Source: Chitinophagaceae bacterium (lineage in GTDB: Bacteria; Bacteroidota; Bacteroidia; Chitinophagales; Chitinophagaceae). From it: a DNA stretch of 14,219 bases. A model generated the notes under the pieces. It had not been told where the DNA came from and ran no database searches. It worked only from the letters and a program-made list of their open reading frames with translations. The DNA lies in assembly GCA_947461495.1 (NCBI GenBank), contig CANHLV010000016.1, positions 1-14,219 of the forward strand, written 5' to 3'. This document shows, piece after piece, positions 6,608-14,219 of this stretch (within the stretch, counting starts at the first letter, position 1; every line of letters starts with the position of its first letter). The translations under genes and the position numbers were made by a program.

Positions 6608-6644
6608 AGTAAAACAAATTACAAAAACTAAAATAAAGACACAT

Positions 6645-6670
6645 AAAAAAAGGCGACTAAAAAGCCGCCT
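6645..6670 (-). terminator. Intrinsic terminator of the peptide transporter gene
   Basis: On the minus strand AGGCGGCT (6663-6670) pairs with AGTCGCCT (6651-6658) through an 8-bp stem with one G-U pair and a TTTT loop, followed by a run of seven Ts (6645-6651). It lies 21 nt past the stop of the transporter gene and just before the next minus-strand gene, separating the two. Confidence 0.85.
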
Positions 6671-6690
6671 TAAATTTATTAAAAACTTGA

Positions 6691-8364
6691 TTATACATTA
6701 TGCATCATTTTCTTCAATTTAGGAACTAGCATAAATAGTAATGCTGAGGCAACACCACAAAGAACAACAAACACCATGAAGAATTCAAAAAGATTGTGAA
6801 TAGTGAATCCAGCAAATTTTGGATAATGGTCACTGATTTTATTGTCTGCTAAAAATTTCAGTTGTTCTACAGTTGGAGTTATGGTCTTGTCTAATATTGC
6901 TTTTAAGTCGATACCTGATTCTTGCGCAGCCTTGAATTGTTCGCCTGTTGCAGGCAAAATCGAACCTAATGTTCCTGCTAGCGCATAACCGGATGCGTTA
7001 GAAAGGAAGAATACACCAAACAATAATGAAGCAAATCTTCTTGGGGCTAATTTACCTACAAGAGATAATCCAATAGGCGACAAACATAGTTCACCAAAAG
7101 TTTGGATTAGATATAATAAGATTAACCAATGCACCGCCAATAAACCTGAATTCCCCAAGTCTTTTACATTGTGAGCAATGATAAAATAGCTGATAGCAAT
7201 TAATAATAAACCCATTGCTTGCTTTGCGGGAGAGATAGGCTCTTTTCCTTTAGCTCTTAACTTATCCCATAACATACTGAAAGGAACGGCAAAAATTACA
7301 ACGAAAATTCCGTTGAAAATCTGTACCATGGAAGGCGGCATTTCCCATCCGAAGAAGTTTCTGTCGGTTTGATAATCTGCAATAAAAGTAAGTGATGAGC
7401 CGGCCTGTTCGAATGCAGCCCAGAAGAAAATCACAAAGAAAGAAACAATATAAATCACAAGAATACGGTCTCTTTCAATTTTAGTAAGTGATTTATCAGA
7501 CAAAATTAATCCTGCAAGGGTAATACCGCTAGAATAAATGATGGAGTAAATAATATTTTGATCAAAGACATTTTTGAAAATAAAACCTAACACCAAGAAA
7601 GATAATACTGCAAGTCCAAGAGATTGATTGGTGAATTGAGCAGATTGTGATTCACCTTCTTCAAAATCATCTGAAGTGTTTTTCGAAGGAAGATCTCCAA
7701 TTGCTTTACCATCCGGAGTTACAACGTATTTGTTTTTTAGAAAGAAAAAAGTTAATGTACCGATCAACATAGCAATTGCTGCTGCCAAAAAACCCCACTT
7801 AAATGCAAATACATCTCTATGACCATCAACAACTACATCACCTAAAATTGGACAAATAAATTGTCCTAAAAACGCACCAATATTGATGCCCATATAAAAA
7901 ATAGTGAATGCTGTGTCCAGTTTGTTTTTTTCAGCTTTTGGATAAAGACTACCCACCATACTTGATATGTTTGGCTTGAAAAAACCATTACCAAAAATGA
8001 TTACTCCAAGTGCAACATATAAAATTGTCTTTGCAAGTTCTAGATTTGTGGAAAAAATCGAAGCACTGGTAAAAAGAAGCAACTGTCCAATACCCATAAG
8101 GGTTCCTCCCAATAAAATACAGTTTCTATTGCCTAAAAATCTGTCTGAAATGAAACCTCCCAACATAGGAGTTAAATAACACAGCCCTAAAAATCCTCCA
8201 TATATGATTGAAGATTCTTCTTTACTTATCATCAACGCATTTACGATGAAGAGTGTAAGCAATGTTCTCATCCCATAGAAATTGAAACGTTCCCACATTT
8301 CAGTTCCGAATAAAACCCATAAGCCTTTAGGATGACTTTTTTGTTGGTTGATAGAATCTGCCAT
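6691..8364 (-). CDS. POT/PTR2 family proton-coupled di/tripeptide transporter
   Basis: This major facilitator superfamily symporter takes up small peptides across the inner membrane with protons. The 557 residues show the POT signatures: EMWERFNFYG at 22-31 (the ExxERFxxYG proton-coupling motif with Glu22, Glu25 and Arg26), GNGFFKPNISSMVGSLY at 125-141 with Lys130, and FYMGINIGAFLGQF at 156-169, the PTR2 signature. About 12 to 14 hydrophobic segments follow. A charged cytoplasmic loop is seen near 215-245, and a hydrophilic loop of about 50 residues precedes the last membrane segment, a common feature of Bacteroidota POT proteins. The gene stands alone, with a terminator behind it and divergent purD ahead. 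Substrate range cannot be fixed from sequence. Confidence 0.93.
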   Translation of the reverse strand: MADSINQQKSHPKGLWVLFGTEMWERFNFYGMRTLLTLFIVNALMISKEESSIIYGGFLGLCYLTPMLGGFISDRFLGNRNCILLGGTLMGIGQLLLFTSASIFSTNLELAKTILYVALGVIIFGNGFFKPNISSMVGSLYPKAEKNKLDTAFTIFYMGINIGAFLGQFICPILGDVVVDGHRDVFAFKWGFLAAAIAMLIGTLTFFFLKNKYVVTPDGKAIGDLPSKNTSDDFEEGESQSAQFTNQSLGLAVLSFLVLGFIFKNVFDQNIIYSIIYSSGITLAGLILSDKSLTKIERDRILVIYIVSFFVIFFWAAFEQAGSSLTFIADYQTDRNFFGWEMPPSMVQIFNGIFVVIFAVPFSMLWDKLRAKGKEPISPAKQAMGLLLIAISYFIIAHNVKDLGNSGLLAVHWLILLYLIQTFGELCLSPIGLSLVGKLAPRRFASLLFGVFFLSNASGYALAGTLGSILPATGEQFKAAQESGIDLKAILDKTITPTVEQLKFLADNKISDHYPKFAGFTIHNLFEFFMVFVVLCGVASALLFMLVPKLKKMMHNV

Positions 8365-8386
8365 AATTAATTTTTTTGGTTACTGA

Positions 8387-8415
8387 TAAAGTTAATATTG
8401 GTATAATGTCTCAAA
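8387..8415 (-). promoter_or_regulatory. Possible promoter of the peptide transporter gene
   Basis: On the minus strand TTTG (8412-8415) is followed after 17 nt by TAACTTTA (8387-8394), one base off TAnnTTTG and 22 nt before the start codon. The spacer is shorter than the 20 nt seen in the other promoter candidates here, so this is tentative. Confidence 0.35.
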
Positions 8416-8491
8416 ATAGTAAAAATATGTTTATCAACATCAAATTAATTGTATGTCGATTAAATTAATAAGATAAAATAAATAACTATAC

Positions 8492-8499
8492 TAAATTCG
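8492..8499 (+). promoter_or_regulatory. Possible -7 box of purD
   Basis: TAAATTCG differs by one base from TAnnTTTG and lies 16 nt before the purD start codon. No matching -33 element is apparent at 19 to 21 nt upstream. Confidence 0.35.
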
Positions 8500-8515
8500 C
8501 GCAACACTTTTTATC

Positions 8516-9796
8516 ATGAACATTCTAATCATCGGCTCCGGTGGCCGCGAACATGCTCTCGCTTGGAAAATCAATCAAAGCAAACATTGCAACAAACTTT
8601 TCATAGCGCCAGGAAATGCAGGAACGGCAAGTTGTGGTACAAATCTCGATATCAAAGTAAACGATTTTGAAACTTTGAAAAAAGCTGCTTTGGATCATGA
8701 TGTAAAAATGATAGTTGTTGGTCCTGAAGACCCATTAGTAAATGGCATCTATGATTTCTTCACAAATAATGAAACTACAAAACACATTCAAATTGTAGGA
8801 CCTAGTGCAGAAGCGGCCCAATTAGAAGGTAGTAAGGCCTTTGCCAAAGCTTTTATGCAAAGACATAATATTCCAACTGCTTCTTACAAAGAATTTGACG
8901 CTCATAATTATACTGAAGGGGTTGACTATATCAAAAAACATCCTTTACCAATTGTATTAAAAGCGGATGGTTTGGCCGCCGGTAAAGGTGTTTTGATTTG
9001 TACTACTCATGAAGATGCTTTATCTGAATTTGAACAAATGATTCTCCAATCAAAATTCGGTAAAGCAAGCAACAAAGTAGTGATCGAATCTTTCCTCAAA
9101 GGCATTGAAGTAAGTGTCTTTGCCATAACAGACGGGCATTCATTTTGCGTCTTACCAGAAGCAAAAGATTACAAAAGAATAGGAGAAGGAGACACCGGCT
9201 TAAACACAGGCGGAATGGGAGCTGTAAGCCCTGTGCCATTTTTTGATGAAGCGTTGAAATTGAAAATACTTGAGAAAATAATCAAGCCAACAATTAAGGG
9301 ATTTGCTGCTGAAAAATTGATTTACAAAGGCTTTGTATTTTTCGGATTGATGATAGATAACGGGGAACCATACGTGATAGAATACAATTGCCGTATGGGT
9401 GATCCTGAAACAGAAGTGGTGATTCCACGAATCAAAAATGACCTGGTTGAAATCTTTTTGTCTATAGAATATAATAGTCTAGATGGCATAAACATTTCAA
9501 CTGATGACAGAGCGGCTGCAACTACCATTATTGTAAGTGGTGGCTATCCTGGCTCTTATGAAACAGGAAAAACAATTACAGGACTACTTGATGAATCTTC
9601 AAACGACATCATTTGTTTTCATTCCGGAACCAAAATTACAAATGAAAATGTGGTTACTAACGGTGGACGTGTAATCGCAGTTACTGCTTTTGGAAATTCA
9701 ATTCTGCAAGCCGCCGTATTGTCAAGAAAACAAATCGATTCTATATCATTTGAAAACATGTATTTCAGAAATGATATTGGCTTTGAATTTAAATAG
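8516..9796 (+). CDS. purD: Phosphoribosylamine-glycine ligase (GAR synthetase)
   Basis: This enzyme performs the second step of purine synthesis, joining glycine to 5-phosphoribosylamine with ATP. The 426 residues are full length. Motifs in order: MNILIIGSGGREHALAWK at 1-18, APGNAGT at 31-37 and VVGPEDPLVNG at 67-77 in the N-terminal domain; GPSAEAAQLEGSKAFAK at 95-111 at the start of the ATP-grasp domain; LKADGLAAGKGV at 148-159 (ATP lid); GDTGLNTGGMGAVSP at 225-239; and EYNCRMGDPETE at 289-300 with metal and substrate residues. The C-terminal domain follows to 426. The start at 8516 fits the conserved N-terminus exactly. The gene precedes the mre cluster on the same strand but is separated by 198 nt with a separate promoter candidate, so co-transcription is not required. 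Confidence 0.97.
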   Translation: MNILIIGSGGREHALAWKINQSKHCNKLFIAPGNAGTASCGTNLDIKVNDFETLKKAALDHDVKMIVVGPEDPLVNGIYDFFTNNETTKHIQIVGPSAEAAQLEGSKAFAKAFMQRHNIPTASYKEFDAHNYTEGVDYIKKHPLPIVLKADGLAAGKGVLICTTHEDALSEFEQMILQSKFGKASNKVVIESFLKGIEVSVFAITDGHSFCVLPEAKDYKRIGEGDTGLNTGGMGAVSPVPFFDEALKLKILEKIIKPTIKGFAAEKLIYKGFVFFGLMIDNGEPYVIEYNCRMGDPETEVVIPRIKNDLVEIFLSIEYNSLDGINISTDDRAAATTIIVSGGYPGSYETGKTITGLLDESSNDIICFHSGTKITNENVVTNGGRVIAVTAFGNSILQAAVLSRKQIDSISFENMYFRNDIGFEFK

Positions 9797-9926
9797 TATA
9801 GGCCAAGCCCTACAATTTGCTAATAAAATTAGTATTGATTTGTTTTAAATTGTTTTTAATGTCAAAATTGATGACTTCGCCACCTTTTTTTATTCTCAAA
9901 ATAGTTTGAAAATTAATTTTTTAGCA

Positions 9927-9957
9927 TTGTTAATTACAATAAATTACATCAACTTTG
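9927..9957 (+). promoter_or_regulatory. Putative mreB promoter (-33 TTG, 20 nt, -7 CAACTTTG)
   Basis: TTG (9927-9929) and CAACTTTG (9950-9957) are separated by 20 nt, matching the Bacteroidota form TTG-N20-TAnnTTTG with one mismatch in the -7 box. Transcription would begin near 9964, about 30 nt before the mreB ATG. The rest of the 198-nt purD-mreB spacer is AT-rich with no clear terminator. Confidence 0.55.
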
Positions 9958-9994
9958 CCTTGATTGTTATCAAGAAACCGCATTCAAATAAATT

Positions 9995-11020
9995 ATGGGA
10001 ATTTTTAATTTTTTTACACAGGAAATTGCAATCGACTTAGGTACTGCAAATACCTTAATTATACACAACGACGAAGTAGTTGTTAATGAACCATCAATAG
10101 TTGCCTTAGACAGAAATAACCCTAAATTGTTGCTCGCAGTAGGAAAGAAAGCGCTGATGATGCATGAAAAAACTCATGAGAGTATCCGCACGGTTCGGCC
10201 TTTGAGAGACGGCGTAATAGCCGACTTCAATGCCGCTGAATTGATGATCAGAGAATTGATAAAATTAGTCTATCCCAAAAAGCCATTATTCGCACCAAGC
10301 TGGAGAATGATGATTTGCATTCCAAGCAGCATTACTGAAGTAGAAAAAAGAGCAGTAAGAGACAGTGCGGAACAGGCCGGCGCCAAAGAAGTATATTTGA
10401 TTCATAAACCAATGGCTGCAGCTCTGGGTATTGGAATCGATGTGGAAGAGCCCATTGGAAATATGATTATTGATATTGGCGGTGGTACAACAGGCATTAC
10501 AGTCATTGCCCTTGCTGGTATAGTTTGTGATCAAAGCATTCGTATCGCAGGTGATGAATTTACTGCAGATATTATGGAAGCGCTTCGTCGTTATCATAGT
10601 TTACTGATAGGAGAACGCACCGCAGAACAAATAAAAATTCAAATCGGCGCTGCATTAAAAGATCTAGACAATCCTCCTGATGATATTCCTGTAAATGGAA
10701 GAGATTTGGTAACGGGTATTCCAAAACAAGTAATGGTTAGTTACCAAGAAGTTGCGGAGGCACTTGATAAAAGCATTTTTAAAATAGAAGAAGCCATCCT
10801 TAAAGCTTTGGAAACAACACCTCCAGAACTGGCTGCGGATATTTACAGAAGAGGATTATACATCACAGGCGGTGGTTCTTTATTGCGTGGATTGGATAAG
10901 CGACTCACTAATAAAATTAAGCTCCCTGTTCATTTGGCTGATGATCCTTTAAAAAGTGTAGTGAGAGGTACGGGTATTGCTTTAAAAAATTATGACAGAT
11001 TTCCATTTGTCATGAGATAA
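9995..11020 (+). CDS. mreB: Rod shape-determining protein MreB (actin-like)
   Basis: MreB is an ATP-binding actin homologue that forms membrane-bound filaments guiding lateral wall synthesis. The 341 residues show the phosphate-1 loop IDLGTANT at 13-20, the phosphate-2 loop DIGGGTTG at 160-167, the GERTAEQIKI block at 206-215, GRDLVTGIPK at 235-244, and the adenosine motif ITGGGSLLRGLD at 290-301. A hydrophobic N-terminus (MGIFNFF) may serve as membrane-binding helix. Two usually acidic positions differ: the Glu before PMAAA is Lys138, and the Glu after GGGTT is Gly167. The first is the position linked to ATP hydrolysis in MreB. mreC, mreD and mrdA follow, the classic elongasome order. Confidence 0.96.
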   Translation: MGIFNFFTQEIAIDLGTANTLIIHNDEVVVNEPSIVALDRNNPKLLLAVGKKALMMHEKTHESIRTVRPLRDGVIADFNAAELMIRELIKLVYPKKPLFAPSWRMMICIPSSITEVEKRAVRDSAEQAGAKEVYLIHKPMAAALGIGIDVEEPIGNMIIDIGGGTTGITVIALAGIVCDQSIRIAGDEFTADIMEALRRYHSLLIGERTAEQIKIQIGAALKDLDNPPDDIPVNGRDLVTGIPKQVMVSYQEVAEALDKSIFKIEEAILKALETTPPELAADIYRRGLYITGGGSLLRGLDKRLTNKIKLPVHLADDPLKSVVRGTGIALKNYDRFPFVMR

Positions 11021-11085
11021 TTTCTTAAACATCCTATTAATCTTTTCTGCCCGGGATTTTAGCATTATTAAAACATAAGCAGTAG

Positions 11086-11940
11086 TTGAGAAATATTTTT
11101 CTTTTCATAAGTCGTCATTTCAATTTTCTTTTTTTCCTGTTTCTACAGGTTTTATCTGTTTATTTCATTTTGGATTACAGCAAATATCATCACGCTGCTT
11201 TCGGTAACATTGCAAACAATGTAACTGGTCATATCAATAGCCGTTATTTTGAAGTCCAAAAATATTTTTTTCTTAAAAAAGCTAATGATTCTTTGCTCAA
11301 AGCCAATGAAGAACTTTATAATAAACTGAAAATTAATTATTCGATTCCGCTTACGGCTCCAAAATCTACAGTTGATTCTATCAAAGTTGATTCTTTACAG
11401 AACTATAGAAAATTCCGCTATCTTTCTGCTACGGTTATTTCAAATGCCGTGTCAACCAACAGCAACTATTTGGTTCTTTCGAAAGGAACCACAAGTGGGG
11501 TAAAAGAAGGCATGGGGGTGGTAGATCCTAACAATAGCGTAGTAGGAATTGTAACAGAAGTCAATAAAAAATACGCAGTGGTTATGAGTCTCTTACACAA
11601 AGACAGTCATATCAGCGGAAAACTGCTCAAAACCGGAGAGACAGGAACCCTGATGTGGGATGGCGAAATACCAAACATCGTTACTTTACTTGGCATTCCT
11701 AAAAGTGCAAAAATTGTCAAAGGAGATTCAATAATCAGCAGTGGGTTCAGTACTGCTTTTCCAAAAGGAATGAAAATCGGAAATGTAGAAGCAATATATA
11801 AAGAAAAAAGCACCAATTTTTTCAGAGTGAAATTTAGAACTGCCTGTAATTTTTACAATCTGCAATATGTTTATCTAATTGAAAATGTAGATCAGGATGG
11901 GGTAAACGAGATTATCAACAATATAAAAGCACAGCCCTGA
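11086..11940 (+). CDS. mreC: Rod shape-determining protein MreC, TTG start
   Basis: MreC is a bitopic inner-membrane protein whose periplasmic part binds and activates PBP2 in the elongasome. The 284 residues have a short cytoplasmic MRN start, one membrane helix at about 11-29, a likely coiled-coil linker at about 55-83 (EVQKYFFLKKANDSLLKANEE), and the double beta-barrel domain at 112-270 with KGTTSGVKEGMGVV at 133-146 and SGFSTAFPKGMKIGNVEAI at 219-237. The start is TTG at 11086. An in-frame TAG lies directly before it, and no in-frame ATG occurs before residue 143, so TTG is the only start that keeps the anchor. The MRN(I/L) N-terminus also fits Bacteroidota MreC. It lies 65 nt after mreB and 7 nt before mreD. 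Confidence 0.92.
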   Translation: MRNIFLFISRHFNFLFFLFLQVLSVYFILDYSKYHHAAFGNIANNVTGHINSRYFEVQKYFFLKKANDSLLKANEELYNKLKINYSIPLTAPKSTVDSIKVDSLQNYRKFRYLSATVISNAVSTNSNYLVLSKGTTSGVKEGMGVVDPNNSVVGIVTEVNKKYAVVMSLLHKDSHISGKLLKTGETGTLMWDGEIPNIVTLLGIPKSAKIVKGDSIISSGFSTAFPKGMKIGNVEAIYKEKSTNFFRVKFRTACNFYNLQYVYLIENVDQDGVNEIINNIKAQP

Positions 11941-11947
11941 TAGAAAA

Positions 11948-12481
11948 ATGAGTTCCTTAATAAAAAATATTTTCCGCTTTATATTGCTGATGCTTCTTCA
12001 GGTTTACGTACTTGATAAAGTTCGATTACACCAATTGATAACACCTTATATTTATTTCATTTTTATCTTGTGGCTACCTTTCAAAATCAGACGCTCAACT
12101 TTAATGATTTTGTCATTTATTTTGGGACTTACTCTTGATAGTTTTCGTCATCATCCAGGGTTTCATGCCGCTGCCTGCGTATTGATGGCTTATGTAAGAC
12201 CTTTTATTATTAATATTTTAATTCCTCAGGAAGGTTCCGAAACAAACTTTGAAGAGCCTTCTTTTAGAAGTATGGGGGGTATGTTGCCTTATCTTATTTA
12301 TGCAGGATTTTTAATCATGCTCCACAATGCCTGGCTTTTTTTACTGGAAGCCTGGCAGTTTGCAGATGCCTGGTATTTTTTCGGAAAAACTTTATTTTCA
12401 ACAGTAATTGGTCTTTTGTTGGTTTTGATTACTGAATTGATATTCTCAAGAAATCAGAAGTTTAAAACAAATACAGTTTAA
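11948..12481 (+). CDS. mreD: Rod shape-determining protein MreD
   Basis: MreD is a small multi-pass inner-membrane partner of MreC in the cell-elongation machinery. The 177 residues are mostly hydrophobic, with about five membrane segments near 8-22, 32-46, 51-65, 115-133 and 148-167. GLTLDSFRHHPGFHAAA at 60-76 is the family motif (G-x-x-x-D followed by P-G-x-H-A). A short charged loop at 94-108 (PQEGSETNFEEPSFR) lies between helices. The family is weakly conserved, so the assignment rests on this motif, size and location between mreC (7 nt upstream) and mrdA. The start codon is ATG at 11948. Confidence 0.92.
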   Translation: MSSLIKNIFRFILLMLLQVYVLDKVRLHQLITPYIYFIFILWLPFKIRRSTLMILSFILGLTLDSFRHHPGFHAAACVLMAYVRPFIINILIPQEGSETNFEEPSFRSMGGMLPYLIYAGFLIMLHNAWLFLLEAWQFADAWYFFGKTLFSTVIGLLLVLITELIFSRNQKFKTNTV

Positions 12482-12558
12482 ATATTTCATTTTTTTTATA
12501 GAATTTTACATCAAATATTTTTTGCAACTTTCAGTGTTAACGATAAATCCACAACCAA

Positions 12559-14219
12559 GTGCCTGTTTATAATGAATCTAGAAAAAACATCATCAGGCTT
12601 ATCTTTATTTTATTGTTTGTAATCATTATTATCAGACTGTTTACACTTCAGGTGATCACCTCAAAATATAAAATTCTTGCCGAAGATCAGGGTATGTTTA
12701 GAAAAGTAGTTTACCCAGACAGAGGCATTGTCTTTGACAGAAAAAAAAATGCAATTCTCCAGAACACCAATATTTCTGATTTAATGGTAACACCCAATAA
12801 ATTGAAAGGAATAGATACCACCGCATTGTGTAATATTCTTGGCATTGATACCATTCAGTTTAAAAAACGAATCATTGAGTTAATCATTAAAAACGGAAGA
12901 ACTAGGCCTGCTGTCTTTGAAGCTTTATTGAGTGATGAAAAAATGGCCAAATTAAATGAGTCATTGTATAAATTCACACCTGCATTTTATTTGCAAGAAA
13001 GATCAGTCAGAAGTTTTCCTCATGATGCTGCCGCAAATGTATTGGGATATACGGCAGAAGTAGATACCAATTTTTTAAAAAAACATCCTGCAGAAGGATA
13101 TGTGGCCGGAGATTACGCGGGCATGACAGGATTGGAAAGAAGTTATGAAAGGGTATTAATGGGACAGCGAGGGATCGAATATTGGAAGCGCGATAATAAA
13201 AACAGATTGACGGAAAGACTTGAAAAAGGCTTGTATGACACCATGGCAATTGCAGGACAAAACCTGTACACCTCTTTAGATATAGAGTTACAACAACTTG
13301 GCGAAAAATTAATGCAGAATAAATTAGGGTCAATAGTTGCCATTGATCCAAAAACAGGAGGAATTCTGGCTATGGTTAGTGCTCCAACATATCATCCCAA
13401 CTATCTCACCGGCAGCGAAAGAAGAAAGCATTTTTCGGAATTGTTCTTAAATCCCGCATTGCCACTATTAAACAGAACCGTAAGCGCAACTTATTCTCCA
13501 GGTTCTACTTTTAAAACCTTACAAGCGCTTATCGGATTACATGAAGGCGTAATAACAACTGACACTAGATTTTCTTGCTCCGGTGCATTTTATGGATGCG
13601 GCGGCGGAAAGCCAATGAAATGTTTGGATGTAGGAACTTTTGATTTAAGAGGAGCCATTACAATATCCGACAATACTTATTTTGCCAATGTGATGCAACG
13701 GGTAATCAACAATCCTAAGTTTCCAAATTCCGACAGTGCCTTGTTGCATTGGGATCGTTACATGTATGGCTTCGGGTTAGGACACAGACTAGGCGTTGAT
13801 GTGCCCTCTGAAAAAACCGGTAACATTCCAACTCCCGCTTATTACAATAAAGTTTATGGGTCCGGTCATTGGAACTTTTGTACTTTTCGTTCTGTAAGTA
13901 TCGGACAAGGAGAAGTAGATGTCACGCCCTTGCAAGTGGCTAATGAGATGGCATATATTGCAAATAAGGGCTGGTATTACACACCACATGTGGTCGATTC
14001 AATTGATGGCGGGGATAGATTTGATATGTTATCCAAATACAAGAAAAAAATAATGCCAACCTTTATTCCCGATAGTATTTTTGAAGCTGTACATGATGGT
14101 ATGCAAGGTGTTGTTGATAGAGGAACCGGTGCAGGTGCTAAAGTAAAAGATATCGTCATTTGTGGCAAAACTGGCACAGTAGAAAATTATTATAAAGGCG
14201 TCAAACAACAAAATCACTC
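12559..14219 (+). CDS. mrdA: Penicillin-binding protein 2 (elongation transpeptidase), GTG start, 3' end beyond window
   Basis: PBP2 is the monofunctional class B transpeptidase that cross-links peptidoglycan during elongation together with RodA. The frame is open from GTG (12559-12561) to the window edge, 553 complete codons. An in-frame TAA at 12544 and no ATG in between make GTG the only reasonable start, giving the N-terminus PVYNESRKNIIRL. A membrane anchor covers about 13-32. The pedestal domain has FRKVVYPDRGIVFDR. The transpeptidase motifs are all present: STFK with nucleophile Ser316 and Lys319, SDN at 370-372, and KTG at 537-539. Cys340, Cys347 and Cys355 cluster between the first two motifs. 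The gene begins 77 nt after mreD. The remaining C-terminus, and probably rodA, lie beyond the edge. Confidence 0.95.
   Translation, partial: MPVYNESRKNIIRLIFILLFVIIIIRLFTLQVITSKYKILAEDQGMFRKVVYPDRGIVFDRKKNAILQNTNISDLMVTPNKLKGIDTTALCNILGIDTIQFKKRIIELIIKNGRTRPAVFEALLSDEKMAKLNESLYKFTPAFYLQERSVRSFPHDAAANVLGYTAEVDTNFLKKHPAEGYVAGDYAGMTGLERSYERVLMGQRGIEYWKRDNKNRLTERLEKGLYDTMAIAGQNLYTSLDIELQQLGEKLMQNKLGSIVAIDPKTGGILAMVSAPTYHPNYLTGSERRKHFSELFLNPALPLLNRTVSATYSPGSTFKTLQALIGLHEGVITTDTRFSCSGAFYGCGGGKPMKCLDVGTFDLRGAITISDNTYFANVMQRVINNPKFPNSDSALLHWDRYMYGFGLGHRLGVDVPSEKTGNIPTPAYYNKVYGSGHWNFCTFRSVSIGQGEVDVTPLQVANEMAYIANKGWYYTPHVVDSIDGGDRFDMLSKYKKKIMPTFIPDSIFEAVHDGMQGVVDRGTGAGAKVKDIVICGKTGTVENYYKGVKQQNH

Noticed and set aside
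9829..9841. Small inverted repeat (CTAAT/ATTAG) after purD as a terminator
   Set aside because: The stem is only 5 bp, all weak except one G-C pair, with no direct T-run.
10286..10597. Minus-strand 103-codon ORF inside mreB
   Set aside because: The mreB frame is conserved throughout. The antisense product is rich in Cys, Asn and Thr and looks like a shadow.
8516..11020. purD as first gene of the mre operon
   Set aside because: A 198-nt spacer with a good promoter match just ahead of mreB makes separate transcription more likely, although read-through is possible.
12572..12622. ATG start for a gene after mreD
   Set aside because: This ATG is out of frame with PBP2 and meets a TAA after 16 codons. 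The GTG at 12559 opens the conserved frame.
13007..13351. Minus-strand 114-codon ORF inside mrdA
   Set aside because: The mrdA frame reads through it with the expected PBP2 sequence, so this is a shadow frame.

Overview
The window looks like chromosome of a member of the Bacteroidota, most likely a Chitinophagaceae-type bacterium. The DNA is AT-rich. Genes start without Shine-Dalgarno sequences. Several upstream regions carry the Bacteroidota promoter form (TTG about 20 nt upstream of TAnnTTTG), and the proteins have the N-terminal and motif forms usual for that phylum. This placement is inference from sequence character, not from a database search.

Left part (1-3480). The minus strand holds the N-terminal third of an Fe/Mn superoxide dismutase, cut by the window edge, and a TadA-type nucleoside deaminase. 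A repeat-rich 248-nt spacer separates them. A divergent spacer with a near-perfect 44-bp palindrome follows. On the plus strand come a class 3 aldehyde dehydrogenase and a membrane-anchored glutathione peroxidase, probably one transcription unit. They end in a C/G-rich repeat element with hairpins.

Middle part (3479-8364). dusB (tRNA-dihydrouridine synthase, minus) and a CPBP/Abi-type intramembrane protease (plus) diverge from a 46-nt spacer. The protease gene converges on an AlkB-type membrane di-iron hydroxylase (minus), and the two stop codons share TTAA. A POT/PTR2 peptide transporter (minus) follows, with a clear intrinsic terminator.

Right part (8516-14219). purD (purine synthesis) is followed by the cell-elongation cluster mreB-mreC-mreD-mrdA (PBP2). 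mrdA is cut by the right edge. MreB forms the cytoskeletal scaffold, MreC and MreD link it across the membrane, and PBP2 cross-links peptidoglycan. mreC appears to start with TTG and mrdA with GTG.

The content is mainly core housekeeping, and I see no complete novel multi-gene system. The points most worth a second look are the 44-bp palindrome, the repeat/ORF element upstream of sod, an aldehyde dehydrogenase lacking the usual KPSE cofactor motif, and a MreB lacking two usually conserved acidic residues.
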